Assembly (NCBI GenBank): GCA_949130485.1
Contig: OX422190.1
Coordinates: 10,111,840 to 10,175,839 of the forward strand
DNA length: 64,000 bases
Source of the DNA: Agelas oroides
Taxonomy: Eukaryota; Porifera; Demospongiae; Agelasida; Agelasidae
Direction of reading: 5' to 3'
A model generated the notes under the pieces. The model had not been told where the DNA came from. It did not search any database and saw nothing but the letters and a program-made list of their open reading frames with translations. Made by a program: the position numbers and the translations under genes. Position 1 is the stretch's first letter. Every line of letters starts with the position of its first letter. Positions 1 to 12,060 of the stretch are shown piece after piece.

Positions 1-596
1 GTGATCTCCTTAGACTAGGGATAATGTGCTAGTCACTTTTCTCACAATACACATGTAAATCATGAAAGTCTATTAATTGAAGCCATACCAGTACCACTGA
101 ACAGTGAGTGGTCCGGACAGTAGTGCATGTTTGATGGTACGTGGCAAAATAAAGGAAAGTAAAATGATTGGTAGTCACTAAAGCCGGGGCTGCTCACTTG
201 AACTGCCAGTGTTCTGACCACTAAACTGTACAACCACTAGGCAACCACTAGACCTCACCATTCACGATATGTATTGAACAGGTGGTACTGGTCATGAATG
301 CTTCAGTATCACACCTGACCAGACCCTCTCCTTGATAGCTAGATATGGGCCTGGAATGTGGCAGCAAAGCACCTACCACTTTATAGAGAGTGAAGTCCAC
401 TTCGAGATGTGATCAGAGGGCGTGGCACCTAGTTATAGACAGCAAAACTGATTGTTGAACATTTGTATTCTGCATTTTATTCAACCACTGGTTCTCACAT
501 GCTCAACTTAGTTGCGTGATAACCAGTGTGATATACTGTGACTTCATGTCAGATCCACACTGCGTGTTTCATTCCTTCTCTTTACATTAATTCCAG

Positions 597-630
597 AATA
601 CTCTTTTACACAGTCTTAAACAGAATGAAA
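597..630 (+). pseudogene. Truncated LRR exon remnant
   Basis: An acceptor-like site is followed by the first codons of a type B LRR exon (LKQNEIGDS). The sequence then runs straight into intron sequence (ACTCACTGTCCC...) with no exon 3' half and no donor. The same truncated exon recurs near 10177, 12765 and 17697. Confidence 0.6.
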
Positions 631-696
631 TTGGAGACTCACTGTCCCTTTTTATTTTCTCTACTTGCACTAATTCTGGTGCACTCTCTTCCACAG

Positions 697-780
697 TCTT
701 GAAGTGAATAGAATTGGAGAGTCTGGAGCCACTGTCCTGGCTGATGCTCTGAGAGTGAACCAGAGCTTGACAACACTGAA
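697..780 (+). CDS. LRR exon, type B
   Basis: 84 nt between a CACAG acceptor and a GTAAGT donor. Reads LEVNRIGESGATVLADAL then RVNQSLTTL. Hydrophobic positions fit the LxxNxI.xxGAxxLAxAL repeat of ribonuclease-inhibitor-type LRRs. Confidence 0.8.
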
Positions 781-822
781 GTAAGTAACTATCCTGGTAC
801 CATACTGACCTAAAGAGCAAAG

Positions 823-1415
823 TACCCTAAAATCAGGATAATAAGCACCCATAGAAAATAAGCACCCTATGAATATAGGCACCCATTTTGATTACACCAG
901 CCACATCACGTTTATAAGCACCCATACCAAAATAAGCACCCCCCACATGAAAGAAAAGGCACCTTTACTGTGCAAACAGAAGTGAATATGCTGATTCTGC
1001 TTTTTTTTTTAGTCTCGCAGCTATATTTCGCCAATGTGTATCTCCAATTGTAAGCAAGCTATCGACACGGGATACAAGCCAAAATTTAGGTACGGCCTCT
1101 TTGTAAACATATCCAGGAATTAGCAAAACCTCTCATGGATTCGCTGGTTCCAAGTGCTTTACGTTGATAGGCGGGGGTTGACAACGATCGATCGAATGCT
1201 GACTGCATCTCTGGTTTTAGAAAAGCTACAATCATTGGACAGAAATTAGCAGAAAAAGAAACTCAAGGCCTAAAATATATCAGAGCTAATTTGTTGGTTC
1301 TCACAGAACTGCACGCTACCAGAAAATTAAATGCATTTATTAGCACCCCATGAAAATAAGCATTCATTCTGGCTGCTAATTTCAAAAATAGGCACCGGTG
1401 CTTATGTTTATGGAC
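823..1415. mobile_element. MITE with AAGCACC repeats, copy 1
   Basis: Starts TACCCTAAAATCAGGATAATAAG and contains many AAGCACCC/GGCACCC repeats. The right end (GGCACCGGTGCTTATG) is degenerate. Better copies at 10371 and 12974 show inverted ends TACCGTAAAATCAGGAT. Confidence 0.55.
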
Positions 1416-1562
1416 AAGATAGTTAATATTGGTTAGACTGAACTAGATGATCTCAATTGGACTAAGAAGACTGGTGACTACAGTCACTTTCCTCACAGTA
1501 CAGACACTTGTAATTGAAGCCATACTATGCTTGCACTAATTCTGGAGTACTCTCTTCTACAG

Positions 1563-1646
1563 TCTTGGAGAGAATAGAATTGGAGATTCTGGAGGCACTG
1601 CCCTGGCTGATGCTCTGAGAGTGAACCAGAGTTTGAAAACACTGAA
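1563..1646 (+). CDS. LRR exon, type B
   Basis: 84 nt, phase 2/2, CTACAG acceptor, GTAAGT donor. Reads LGENRIGDSGGTALADAL. Confidence 0.8.
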
Positions 1647-1688
1647 GTAAGTAACTATCCTGGCACCATAGTGACCTTAAGAGCAAAG

Positions 1689-2240
1689 TGCCCTAAAATC
1701 AGGATAATAAGCACCCATAGAAAATAAGCACCCTATGAATATAGGCACCCATTTTGATTACAACAACCACATCTAAGCACACATACCAAAATAGGCACCC
1801 CACATGAAAGAAAAGTGTGCAAATGAAGTGATTATGCTGATTCTGCTGATTCCACTTTTTTGAACTTAGAGGCCAATTTTCACCAGTGTCTATCTCTGAT
1901 TGTAAGCAAGCTATTGAAAGCCAAGATTTAGGCATGGCATCTTGATAAAACATATCCAGGAATTAGGATTCGCTGGTTCCAAGCACTTTGTGTTGGTGGG
2001 CGGGATTGGCAATGATCGATCGATTGCTGACTGTATCTCTGGTTGTAGAAAAGCTATGGACAGAAATTAGCAGAAAAAGAAACTCTAGGCCTAACAACTA
2101 ATTTGTTGGTTCTCACAGAACTGCACGCTACCAGAAAATTAAATGAGTTTATGAGCACCCCATGAAAATAAGCACCCCTCCAAAATAAACACCCATTCTG
2201 GCTGCTAATTTTGGGTGCTTAATATCCTGATTTTGCGGTA
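1689..2240. mobile_element. MITE with AAGCACC repeats, copy 2
   Basis: Begins CCCTAAAATCAGGATAAT and ends AATATCCTGATTTTGCGGTA, forming inverted ends. Internal AAGCACCC motifs are shared with the other copies. It sits just downstream of a type B LRR exon, as copies 1, 3, 4 and 6 do. Confidence 0.6.
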
Positions 2241-2837
2241 TATGGACAAGCTATGGTTAGCCTGACATAGATGATCTCGATTGGACTAGAAGACTGGTGA
2301 CTACAGTCACTTTCCTCACAGTTACAGACATTTGTAATTAAAGCCATACTATGGTGGTATGGTGTTGTCGGTACAGTAGTATGAGACATGTGGGAGTTCT
2401 TTATTCCTATGCCATGTGTAGTAATTAGCCCATGCATGTTCTGTTACTGTCGAAACAACAAGGCTATTGGACTAGCCACCATACTGAGATGATTTGTGGG
2501 AGAATCTGACGTATACAAGGTTTTAGTTACATGGTTACATGAAAATGAAATCCATATTGGCTCCTCCTGTGTCGAGGAGTCCTCATTGCCATAGCATATT
2601 TCTACTAGTTATACTAGCACCACCAGAGTCTGTTACAGTAGCAACAGAAACATAGACCTTCTGATTAAACCCATGGTCTGTAGCTATGACAACAAGAATG
2701 TTAATTGATCAGTTTTGAGTTTGTAATGCATAATTTCTATTTGAAGCCCATATTGGTATCATTGGCTCCTCTGGTGGTTTTAGCAACAGAAACGTAATGT
2801 GGAACTAACTCAGGTGTGTTCACATATCCCACTGCAG
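2241..2837. repeat. Conserved intron block preceding type A LRR exons
   Basis: This intron block (for example GTATGAGACATGTGGGAGTT at about 2388 and TTAGTTACATGGTTACATG at about 2522) recurs with high identity near 11040-11550, 13600-14150, 15280-15640 and 18590-18850. It is part of the duplicated intron/exon unit. No coding potential seen. Confidence 0.6.
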
Positions 2838-2921
2838 CCTCAGAGCCAATGGTCTGACTGCCACTGGAGCCATAGCTCTGGCCAGAGCACTGGAACGTAA
2901 CAAGTCACTGGAAGAGTTGAA
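2838..2921 (+). CDS. LRR exon, type A
   Basis: 84 nt, phase 2/2, CTGCAG acceptor, GTGAGT donor. Reads LRANGLTATGAIALARAL, then ERNKSLEEL. Confidence 0.8.
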
Positions 2922-2999
2922 GTGAGTAGTAAATTGAGTGTCTTACTATCTCATTCACTACTTGTACCTACACTAATTCTGGAGTACTCTCTTCCACAG

Positions 3000-3083
3000 T
3001 CTTGAAGAGAATGAACTTGAAGATTCTGGAGCCACTGCCCTGGCTGATGCTCTGAGAGTGAACCAGAGCTTGAAAACACTGAA
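3000..3083 (+). CDS. LRR exon, type B
   Basis: 84 nt, phase 2/2. Reads LEENELEDSGATALADAL. Separated from the preceding type A exon by an intron of only 78 bp. Confidence 0.8.
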
Positions 3084-3350
3084 GTAAGTAGTGACTATCC
3101 CATACAAAGCAATATAGGCGCAGATAAATTTTCTTCATTCCGATTGTAGTCACTGTGGTGAACATGTTCTGTTGCTATGGTAACAACAATGCCAACTAGA
3201 CTAGCCACCATGCTGAGAGGCATTGGTAATAAGGTTTTAGTTTAGTCGTATCATTTCCAATTGAAGCCCATACAAGTACTACTGTATTGAGGAACTCTCA
3301 TTCCCAGAGCAAACAGAACGTGTATCTGATCGAAATGTCTGCCACTACAG

Positions 3351-3434
3351 CTTCATGGACAATAATCTGACTGCCACTGGAGCCATAGCTCTGGCCAGAG
3401 CACTGCAACATAACAAGTCACTGGAAGAACTGAA
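3351..3434 (+). CDS. LRR exon, type A
   Basis: 84 nt, phase 2/2, CTACAG acceptor, GTGAGT donor. Reads FMDNNLTATGAIALARAL. Confidence 0.78.
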
Positions 3435-4670
3435 GTGAGTTGTAAATTGAGTGTCTTACTATCTCATTCACTATAACTATAACTATCCTGGCCCCGTACT
3501 GACCTACAAGCAAAGTGTTATGAGCATGATATGGTTGTCCTGGGTAACAGTGGTCCCTGTGTGGTCTCCTTGTACTGTGACGACTGGTGCTAGTAACTAC
3601 TGTCACTTTCCTCACAGTACTTCTAGTTGAAGCCATACCGGCATCAATGAGTTGTCACTACACTAGCAATAGAAACATGGAATTTGGTTACACCTTATGT
3701 TGCTATGACAACAGCAATGTCAATTAGCTAATCACCATACTGAGGCACTTTGTATGTGATGTACAAAGTTTTTAGTTGTATGAAATGTGTTGAAGCCCAT
3801 ACGAGTATCCTTTGACCCTTCTTGAGTTATCATTGCCATAGCAACAGAAACATTCTCTCTCCTATTTTGCTGACTCTTAGTGATGACTAGGCATTGGCAA
3901 ATTATGCTCAGCCTTTGCCCTATTATGCTATGCCAGCATTGCTGGTAAAACCCTCCTATTGTGCTCAGTATTATGCGGCTAGCTTGACTGTGTTGTGTAT
4001 ATACGCATGTGCAGTATATGTATGCGTCTGTTAATTATTAATTGCCCTACTATGCCAGCATATGCTCCTATGCTAGAGTAGTAAACACAGTTATTGTTTT
4101 CTTCCGAACATATGCTCACATGGAAACACTAGCCTCATTCGCAGGCCACCACCCTAGTATTTGTTGCTTGCAGTATGAAACTTTGGGTTGTCTCACATTA
4201 CCACTGAAGATGCAAAGTTTCACTACTGTAGGAAGTACCAACAGACACTGGTGTCTCCTGTGGTACATGACCAGCAATGTTACTGCTCTTCCAGATAACG
4301 AAGTAATAATATAATTAGTTGACTCCACCTTGAACCAGGGGGTGTATACTTGAGACTGATTTAATACTTGAGTAGACTCAAACTAGCGTAGAAATTAGAG
4401 GGAGAGCATATTGACAAGTATTTGTGGTATTTTGTATCATTTGCCACTACCTATATAGTTGCATGGATGGTTGTGTGCATCCGGCCCTCCCTCGTGATGA
4501 TCATGACTCTAAACTTCTCATTTGTGACAAAAAACTGAATGTGCTTATCAAAATGTATTGTGTTTAATCCATAATCTGTTTCTTGGTTGTTAATTGATTC
4601 TTCCTTGTTCACATATATATATAGTCATGGAACCACATACCTCTCTTTTTTGTTCTCTGACATTCTACAG
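3435..4670. other. Intron, no feature recognised
   Basis: About 1.2 kb. It contains short fragments similar to other LRR introns (AAGCCCATAC.., GCAACAGAAACAT..). I see no exon with an LRR pattern and no clear inverted-repeat element. Confidence 0.5.
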
Positions 4671-4751
4671 CCTCAGGAGCAATAAGATCTCAGCTGATGG
4701 TGTGTTGGTACTGGCTGGAGCTTTGATATTGAACCAGAACCTTAAACTAGA
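4671..4751 (+). CDS. LRR exon (divergent)
   Basis: 81 nt, one residue shorter than standard but still phase 2/2. CTACAG acceptor, GTGAGT donor. Reads LRSNKISADGVLVLAGAL then ILNQNL. It belongs to a divergent subgroup with 5973 and 6421. Confidence 0.72.
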
Positions 4752-4925
4752 GTGAGTCTGGCTAGGGTGTCTCTAATGGCAGAGTGAGTCTTATGTACTG
4801 CAGGCAGAGTGAGTCTGGCTACATGTACTACAGGCAGATACCATCACTTTTTTTTCCCAGGCCTGTGCACTGGAAATGGTAGAGAGAGCTTCCTATACGG
4901 CATGGATGGTTGCATGCGCCCTGAC

Positions 4926-5625
4926 TCAGTCGTTCCGCCAGTGACAAGTATACGGGAATTATTGAAAAAGACAGGAAGTTAAACGAAGGCGCATTCCAAT
5001 GTTCAATTAGCAGTACCTTGTCTTCCAGTGAATTTCTAGAGTCTCTTGCCAACAGACGAGAAGCTGCATGTGCCTACCTTGCCAGCGGTTTTTTAGACCA
5101 TTCACTCTACTATCGATATCCAACGTTTCAAGCTTCAGACTCTTACCGCTTCGTGTAGGGAAGCCTTTGTTTACAGACGGTTCAATCGTACCTGGGTGCG
5201 CTACAGCGCGTATCTCAGACCCTGTCTCGTGTACACGCTTAGTTTCTCCATATTTTGTAGCCTGATTCCTGTGCTTTCGAATGGTACCTGTTTCATGCAG
5301 CTCAGGGGGGGCGAAACGAAATGTGCCAAGCTAAAACGCACCCCCCTCACACGAGGTACGATTGAACCGTCTGTAAACAAAGGCTTCCCTACACGAAGCG
5401 GTAAGAGTCTGAAGCTTGAAACGTTGGATATCAATAGTAGAATGAATGACCGCTGGGAAGGTAGGCGCATGCAGCTTCTCGTTTGTTGGCAAGAGACTTT
5501 GGAAGGTCACTGGAAGACAAGGTACTGCTAATTGAACAATGGAATTTATGTACGTATACACTTTCCGTTTGTTTTTTTTTTCAATAATTATCCATATATT
5601 GTCACTGGCGGAACGACTGGACTCA
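4926..5625. mobile_element. Foldback element with long inverted arms
   Basis: The left part carries GTCGTTCCGCCAGTGACAA and the right part its complement TTGTCACTGGCGGAACGAC. Inner segments also pair: CAATTAGCAGTACCTTGTC with its complement near 5515-5535, and AAGCCTTTGTTTACAGACGG near 5160 with its complement near 5370. Arms are about 200-270 bp with a short centre near 5210-5335. No transposase is visible, so it is non-autonomous. Confidence 0.75.
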
Positions 5626-5972
5626 TGATCATGGTTCTGATAGCAGCTCCCCATTTGTGAGCAACGACTGAATATGTATGTCAAAGTATACATGTTTGAC
5701 CACAAAGAAGCATTATTTGCTGAACCCCTTAACACGATGTACATCAACATAGTACAATACATACATATAAAATGGTAACGTACACGCCTCCTTTCTGCCT
5801 CTATGTGCCTCCTTCAAGCCCTTCACCTTGGTGGTTCCTGTGTGCACACTCTCAACACAAAGATAGTACGAGACAACCTAGTCATGGGTCCTTTGTTTTT
5901 GGTTCTTCCTCATATTGTCATTGAGATTTTTGAACTATGTGCCTGACATGATTGTTTTCTAACATTCTGCAG
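5626..5972. other. Intron segment, nothing recognised
   Basis: The rest of the intron before the LRR exon at 5973. No repeat or coding signal seen. Confidence 0.5.
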
Positions 5973-6062
5973 CCTCAGTAGTAACGGAGTCTCAGACGAA
6001 CGTGTGTGTGTACTGGTCGAAGCTTTACAAGTGAACCAAAGCCATCAGAAGCTTAAGCTAAA
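5973..6062 (+). CDS. LRR exon (divergent)
   Basis: 90 nt, phase 2/2, CTGCAG acceptor, GTAAGT donor. Reads LSSNGVSDERVCVLVEAL then QVNQSHQKLKL. Two residues longer than the standard repeat. Confidence 0.65.
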
Positions 6063-6420
6063 GTAAGTTCAGCCATTAATGTCTTATACTTTTTAAGGGG
6101 TATACACTGAAGGGGTATACACTGAAGGGGTATACACTGAGCCTGTGGGGTTATTTCCAGGCCTGTGCTAAAATATTAGGGAGGGCCTGGGGCACTTGCA
6201 AACATTGCCCTATATATTTGGCACTATACACTTGCATGGATGTCTCTGACTCACGATCATGACTCGATAAGAACTCACCATTTGCAACTGACTGTGTATC
6301 AAGTTATATTGTGTTTGACCACAAGAAATCATTTTCCTTGGTTTTTTTAATTTTCCTTGTTTACTTATGTCCACAAATGTTTTTAGAAGCACTTTCTTAT
6401 TTTTGTCTGACCTCCTGTAG

Positions 6421-6504
6421 CCTCAGTGGGAACACGATTACAGACATAGGTGCTTGTGCACTTGCCACAGCTTTACAAGTGAACAAAAGCCTTCAGGAGC
6501 TAAG
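6421..6504 (+). CDS. LRR exon (divergent)
   Basis: 84 nt, phase 2/2, TGTAG acceptor, GTGAGT donor. Reads LSGNTITDIGACALATAL then QVNKSLQEL. Confidence 0.75.
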
Positions 6505-6548
6505 GTGAGTTCATCCATTCATATTCTACTTCTTGGTTCTTAGGAGGT

Positions 6549-6920
6549 GTTCGGTCAGTGGACCAAAGTGGCCAACCACATTTTGCCCTTTGCTTCAGTG
6601 AATTTCAGGTTTGTGTGTTCGCTGCCAACTAACATTCCAAAATGTACCTGAAGTAGCACTCTGAAAGTTCGCATTTTGCTAGTGTTGGACCAAAGTGGCC
6701 AATCACATTTTGCCCTTTGCTTCAGTGAACACGGTCAGTGGACCAAAGTGGCCAATCACATTTTGCCATGAGCACCAGCTGAATTTTAGGTTTGCATGCG
6801 CACTGCCAACTAATGTTCCAAAATTTGTTATAGAAGCCATACTCAGAGATTTCAGATTTTACATTTTGTTAGCACTGGACCAAAGTGGCCAATCACAATT
6901 CGTCCTATGCGCAACTGCTT
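6549..6920. repeat. Degenerate tandem repeat
   Basis: Four copies of GGACCAAAGTGGCCAAYCAC (near 6560, 6687, 6740 and 6878), with related flanks such as TTTTGCCCTTTGCTTCAGTG. Not coding. Confidence 0.6.
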
Positions 6921-7111
6921 TGGGTCAACTAACATTTCCTCTTCTGTTCCCAAACCAACCTGTGGATGGGACAAACGCCATGGCTCATCCCCAATCTGCA
7001 CCTTGCCCAGGTGCCAAGATGAGTGCTCCACTTTGACCTTGACCTTGGGGAATGATGGACAGACGGCTCATGATAGCCTGCATGCCGTGTTTAACTTCAC
7101 TCTACAATAGT

Positions 7112-7232
7112 AGGATTAGACATTTTGGGATTAGACATTTTGGGCTTAGACATGTCTAATCCCAAAATGTCTAATCCCAGAATGTCTAATCCCAAAATGT
7201 CTAATCCCAAAATGTCTAATGTCAAAATGTCT
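7112..7232. repeat. 15-bp minisatellite with an inverted copy
   Basis: Repeats of AATCCCAAAATGTCT follow two reversed copies (GATTAGACATTTTGG), so the block can fold on itself. The open frame through it (MSNPK repeats) is a by-product of the 15-bp period. Confidence 0.75.
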
Positions 7233-7343
7233 AACAGAGTGATAATTAGCACTGTACCAGGAGAATCTATTTGGATATCTAACCAGAACCAACTCTTGAC
7301 AGTGTGGTAAGAGATGCTGTATAATGTAAAGTTAGCTGCAGTC

Positions 7344-7407
7344 TAGCCTCGTCCCCAGGCTCTCTCCTCAAAAACGGGGGGGAGGAGAGAGCCTGGGGAC
7401 GAGGCTA
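7344..7407. mobile_element. TAGCCTCG foldback element, copy 1
   Basis: A near-perfect hairpin from TAGCCTCGTCCCCAGGCTC to its complement. It is flanked by an exact 9-bp direct repeat GCTGCAGTC (7335-7343 and 7408-7416), taken as the target duplication. Confidence 0.85.
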
Positions 7408-7978
7408 GCTGCAGTCCCAGGCACCTGCAGTGTTTGTCACTTGCAGTCTAAATTTCATAATGCATGTGACAAAGCCTGATAACAGGCTATGTTATACATC
7501 AGCATTATCATCACAAATGAGGAGAAGCTATCATCTGGCAGGGATGCATAACCACAAGATGGCAAAGTATTGGAGGTGTGCAAAGATGATTTGCTCAGCT
7601 AGAGCCTCACTGGGGGAAGTGAAGTCCTAAAGTCCAATGGTTACAATCATCCTGAGGGAGTCACCCCTATTCCTAGTATGTACAGACTTAGTACATAGAG
7701 TCCCCTCTGTATCATTCCCAAAGAAACAGACTACCCACTTCCCCCCTGAGCCGAGAAGCCAAGAGGAAATACATAAGAGCACTTTAAGATGATTGACTCC
7801 AGCTTGTATTGATGTCATTCTAAGTAGATTCTCCTGGACCAGGTACAGTTCTAATTAGCACTATGTTTCCTCACGAATCTTTTTCAGGGGAAATTTTGGA
7901 GGACTGGTAGTAAAGGGTAGGAATGCTTTGTGGCCTTTTCCCAACGAATAGTGTGAAGGTCAAGGATTTCAGAGGTTG

Positions 7979-8350
7979 TGTGTCGAGTGGGGGAGCACCA
8001 ACACCGCTGGCACATCGATGTTCAAAATTTCACACATACATAAAGTGTGAAGTTAAAACATAAAGGGAGATGGGGATGGGGCATTTATGGCTTAAATGGA
8101 TGGGGCATTTTATGGCTTAAATGGGTGGGGCATTTATGGCTTAAATGGGTGGGGCATTTATGGCTTAAACGGGTGTGGCATTTATGACAAATTGGTGGGG
8201 CATTTATGGCTCAAATGGATGGGGTGGTTTAATAGTTACTGTTTTTGGGAGATATGCTCAAAAAATACTGGTCTTCAGGGGAGTACCCTTTCCGGTCCTC
8301 GCATGACCACGGGTTTCGGTCCCTTTGAACTCCCGACATGGTCTGCATAC
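7979..8350. repeat. Dispersed repeat with GGGGCATTTATGGC minisatellite, copy 1
   Basis: Begins GTGTCGAGTGGGGGAGCACC. It then has tandem copies of TGGGGCATTTATGGCTTAAA (8077-8228) and a tail containing GACCACGGGTTTCGGTCCC. The same order recurs at 31772 and 33956. The latter has a transposon inserted. Confidence 0.7.
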
Positions 8351-9080
8351 TCAATTTTGGCTTGTCCTTTGGAAGGTATTCCTTGACCACCGCATGATAC
8401 CAACCACAAGGTTCATCAGAGGATGCCTCATTCCATTCAACATAGATGGCTATATCAACAGGGGGGAGGCCACTTGAGTCTGGAATAGGGAGCTTCAGGC
8501 TGAATCCACAGCTTGGGAGGCTGTTACATAGCTCAATGATTGGATTAAAAACAAGCAAAAAGATCAGGGGTGATAGAGTATCGCCCTGGAAGACCCCACG
8601 TTGAAGCAGGGGGTATGCCACATTGAAGCAGGGGGTATGCCACTTTTGGTCTTAACAATGCCTGTAAGCTGTGAATAACTGTTTGTGACAGAGCTATGTA
8701 GCAGGAAACTGAATATGGTGAAGGATGTCGTGAATTAAACAGAGAGAGCCAAAAGCATTACTCAGGTCGAGGAAGGACAAGAGGAAGAGTTGGATTGATA
8801 GTATTGTTTTGCAGGACAAATCTTTCAAGTCTCTTGGCCAGTATTTTGTGGAACAGTAGAAGTAAGGGCAATGGGACGAAATTTACTGGGTTGAGAAAGG
8901 TCGTCCTCTTTGGGAATCAAGATGATTTCTACCTGGAACCAGGAAGAAGGGCCATTTTGTGAGGACAGTAACATTTTAGTGAATGTTGTAGCAAGAAAAT
9001 GGTGGGGAGGTTTTTCAGGTGAAAGTACCTGATACCATCTACCCCAGAGGAGGACGTTGATGAGCGTTTCAGGAGTGTAC
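8351..9080 (-). pseudogene. Decayed LINE-type reverse transcriptase fragment
   Basis: On the minus strand one frame reads RGVFQGDTLSPLIFLLVFNP, matching the conserved QGDxLSPLLF motif of non-LTR reverse transcriptases. Further upstream (about 8900) are IPKEDD and FRPIAL, another RT motif. Frameshifts and stops separate the pieces, and the catalytic aspartate motif is not recognisable. It is a dead fragment within an LRR intron. Confidence 0.7.
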
Positions 9081-9424
9081 GCTTATTAAGCCAGGGGTAA
9101 TAGGTGACAAATGAAATTCAATTTCAATGTCTGGGATTGGCATTACGGACTGTTGTTGAGCAAGACAATCGGCCGCTTTCTTTTCTTTGTGAGTTGCTCT
9201 TACACAAGTGAGTTGTGAACTGAGTGTCTTGGTAACTGGAAATGTGAAGGTTTAACATTGCATACCTACATGCATGGAAATTGTGGGCTTTGGTTGGTTA
9301 CTTCCGTGCATACTTCCTCCTACTCCACTGGCTGTTAGTGATGACATAAGCTACATTAAGTCAGACTCATTGTCCCATTTTATTTTCACTACTTGCACTA
9401 ATTCTGGAGTACTCTCTTTCATAG

Positions 9425-9508
9425 TCTTGGATGGAATGAAATTGGAAAGTCTGGAGCCACTGTCCTGGCTAATGCTCTGAGAGTGAACCAGAGCTTGAAA
9501 ACACTGGA
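9425..9508 (+). CDS. LRR exon, type B
   Basis: 84 nt, phase 2/2, CATAG acceptor, GTAAGT donor. Reads LGWNEIGKSGATVLANAL. First exon of the main duplicated array. Confidence 0.8.
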
Positions 9509-10176
9509 GTAAGTAACTATCCTGGCACCATACACAAAGTGTATGCATATGTTACAGTTGGCCTGTGTGACATTGGTCGGAATTTTGGTACCTGTGTGAC
9601 AGTGTGATCTCCTTAGACTAGGGATAATGTGCTAGTCACTTTTCTCACAATACACATGTAAATCATGAAAGTCTATTAATTGAAGCCATACCAGTACCAC
9701 TGAACAGTGAATCATCCAGACAATAGTGCATGTTTGATGGTATGTGGCAAAATAAAGGAAAGTAAAATGATTGGTAGTCACTAAAGCCGGGGCTGCTCAC
9801 TTGAACTGCCAGTGTTCTGACCACTAAACTGTACAACCACTAGACCTCACAATATATATTGTCACACCTGAAACCTAAGTGTCACCAGACCCTCTCCTTG
9901 ATAGCTAGGTATGGGTCTTGAATGTGGCAACAAAGCACCTACCACTTTATAGAGAGTGAGGTCCACTTCAAGATGTGATCGGAGGGCGTGGCACCTAGTT
10001 ATAGACAGCAAAACTGATTGTTGAACATTTGTATTCTCCATTTTATTCATCCACTGGTTCTCACATGCTCAACTTAGTTGCATGATAACCAGTGTGATAT
10101 ACTGTGACTTCATGTCAGATCTACGCTGCGTGTTTCATTCCTTTCTTTACATTAATTCCAGAATGCTCTTTTCCAC

Positions 10177-10200
10177 AGTCTTGAACAGAATGAAATTATT
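10177..10200 (+). pseudogene. Truncated LRR exon remnant
   Basis: CCACAG is followed by TCTTGAACAGAATGAAATTA (LEQNEI), then directly by intron sequence. Same remnant as at 597, 12765 and 17697, here shortened further. Confidence 0.55.
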
Positions 10201-10245
10201 TTATTTTCTCTACTTGCACTAATTCTGGTGTACTCTCTTTCACAG

Positions 10246-10329
10246 TCTTTGGGGGAATAGATTTGGAGATTCTGAAGCCACTGCCCTGGCTAATGCTCTG
10301 AGAGTGAACCAGAGCTTGACAACACTGAC
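10246..10329 (+). CDS. LRR exon, type B
   Basis: 84 nt, phase 2/2, CACAG acceptor, GTAAGT donor. Reads LWGNRFGDSEATALANAL. Confidence 0.78.
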
Positions 10330-10370
10330 GTAAGTAACTATCCTGGCACCATACTGACCTAAAGAGCAAG

Positions 10371-10970
10371 TACCGTAAAATCAGGATAATAAGCACCCAT
10401 AGAAAATAAGCACCCTATGAATATAGGCACCCATTTTGATTACACCAGCCACACCATGTTTATAAGCACACATACCAATATAGGCACCCCACATGAAAGA
10501 AAAGGCACCTTTACTGTGCAAATGGAAGTGATTATGCTGATTCCACTTTTTTGAATCTAGCAGCTATATTTCACCAGTGTCTATCTCCGATTCTAAGCAA
10601 GCTATCGACACGGGATACAAGCCAAAATTTAGGCAAGGCCTCTTTGTAAACGTATCTAGGAATTAGCAAAAACCTCTCATGGATTCGCTGGTTCCAAGTG
10701 CTTTACGTTGGTAGGCGGGGGTTGGCAACGGTTGATTGATTGCTGACTACATCTCTGGTTTTAGAAAAGCTACAAACATGAATTAGCAAAAAAAAGAAAC
10801 TCAAGGCCTAAAATATATCAGAGCTAATTCATTGGTTCCCACACAACTGCACGCAACCAGAAAATTAAATGCATTTATAAGCATCCCATGAAAATAAGCA
10901 CCCCTCGAAAATAAGCATTCATTCTGGCTGCTAATTTCAAAAATAGGCACCGATGCTTAATTTTACAGTA
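10371..10970. mobile_element. MITE with AAGCACC repeats, copy 3
   Basis: TACCGTAAAATCAGGATAAT at the left and GCTTAATTTTACAGTA at the right form inverted ends. The interior holds several AAGCACCC/GGCACC motifs in both orientations. About 600 bp with no open frame. Confidence 0.7.
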
Positions 10971-11554
10971 TATGGATAGACTGAACTAGATGATCTCAAT
11001 TGGACTAAGAAGACTGGTGACTACAGTCACTTTCCTCACAGTACAGACACTTGTAATTGAAGCCATACTATGGTGGTATGGTGTTGTCAGTACAGTAGTA
11101 TGAGACATGTGGGAGTTCTTTATTCCTATGCCATGTGTAGTGATTAGCCCATGCATGTTTTGTTACTGTCAAAACAACAAGGCTATTGGACTAGCCACCA
11201 TACTGAGATGATTTGTGGGAGAATCTGACGTATACAAGGTTTTAGTTACATGGTTACATGAAAATGAAGTCCATATTGACTCCTCCTGTGTCGAGGAGTC
11301 TCATTGCATAGCACATTTCTACTAGTTATACTAGCACCACCAGAGTCTGTTACAGTAGCAACAGAAACATAGACCTTCTGGTTAAACCCACCCTCTGTTG
11401 CTATGGCAACAAGAATGTTAATTGATCAGTTTTGAGTTTGTAATGCATAATTTCTATTTGAAGCCCATATTGGTATCCTTGGCTCCTCTGGTGGTTTTAG
11501 GAACAGAAACTTAATGTAGAACTAACTCAGGTGTGTTCACATATCCCACTGCAG

Positions 11555-11638
11555 CCTCAGTGACAATGGTGTGACTGACACTGGAGCCATAGCTCTGGCC
11601 AGAGCACTGAAACAGAACAAGTCACTGGAAGAACTGAA
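11555..11638 (+). CDS. LRR exon, type A
   Basis: 84 nt, phase 2/2, CTGCAG acceptor, GTGAGT donor. Reads LSDNGVTDTGAIALARAL. Confidence 0.8.
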
Positions 11639-11855
11639 GTGAGTTGTGTACTGAGTGTCTTGGTAACTGGAAATGTGACGGTTTAACATTGCATACCTAC
11701 ATACATGGAAATTGTGGGCTTTGGTTGGTTACTTCCGTGCATACTTCCTCCTACTCCACTGGCTGTTAGTGATGACATAAGCTACGTTAAGTCAGACTCA
11801 TTGTCCCATTTTATTTGCTCTATTTGCACTAATTCTGGTGTACTCTCTTTCACAG

Positions 11856-11939
11856 TCTTTGGGGGAATAGAATTGGAGATTCTGGAGCCACTGTCCTGGC
11901 TGATGCTCTGAGAGTGAACCAGAGCTTGAAAACACTAGA
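11856..11939 (+). CDS. LRR exon, type B
   Basis: 84 nt, phase 2/2. Reads LWGNRIGDSGATVLADAL. Donor GTAAGT. Confidence 0.8.
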
Positions 11940-12060
11940 GTAAGTAACTATCCTGGCACCATACATTAGGCTAGTATAATTATGCATATGTTACAGTTGG
12001 CCTGTGTGACATTGGTCGGACTTTTGGTCCCTGTGAGATTTCCTTAGACTAGGGATAATG

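Noticed and set aside
7125..7310. Open frame encoding repeated MSNPK peptide
   Set aside because: It is produced by a 15-bp minisatellite whose period is a multiple of three. No splice sites or homology.
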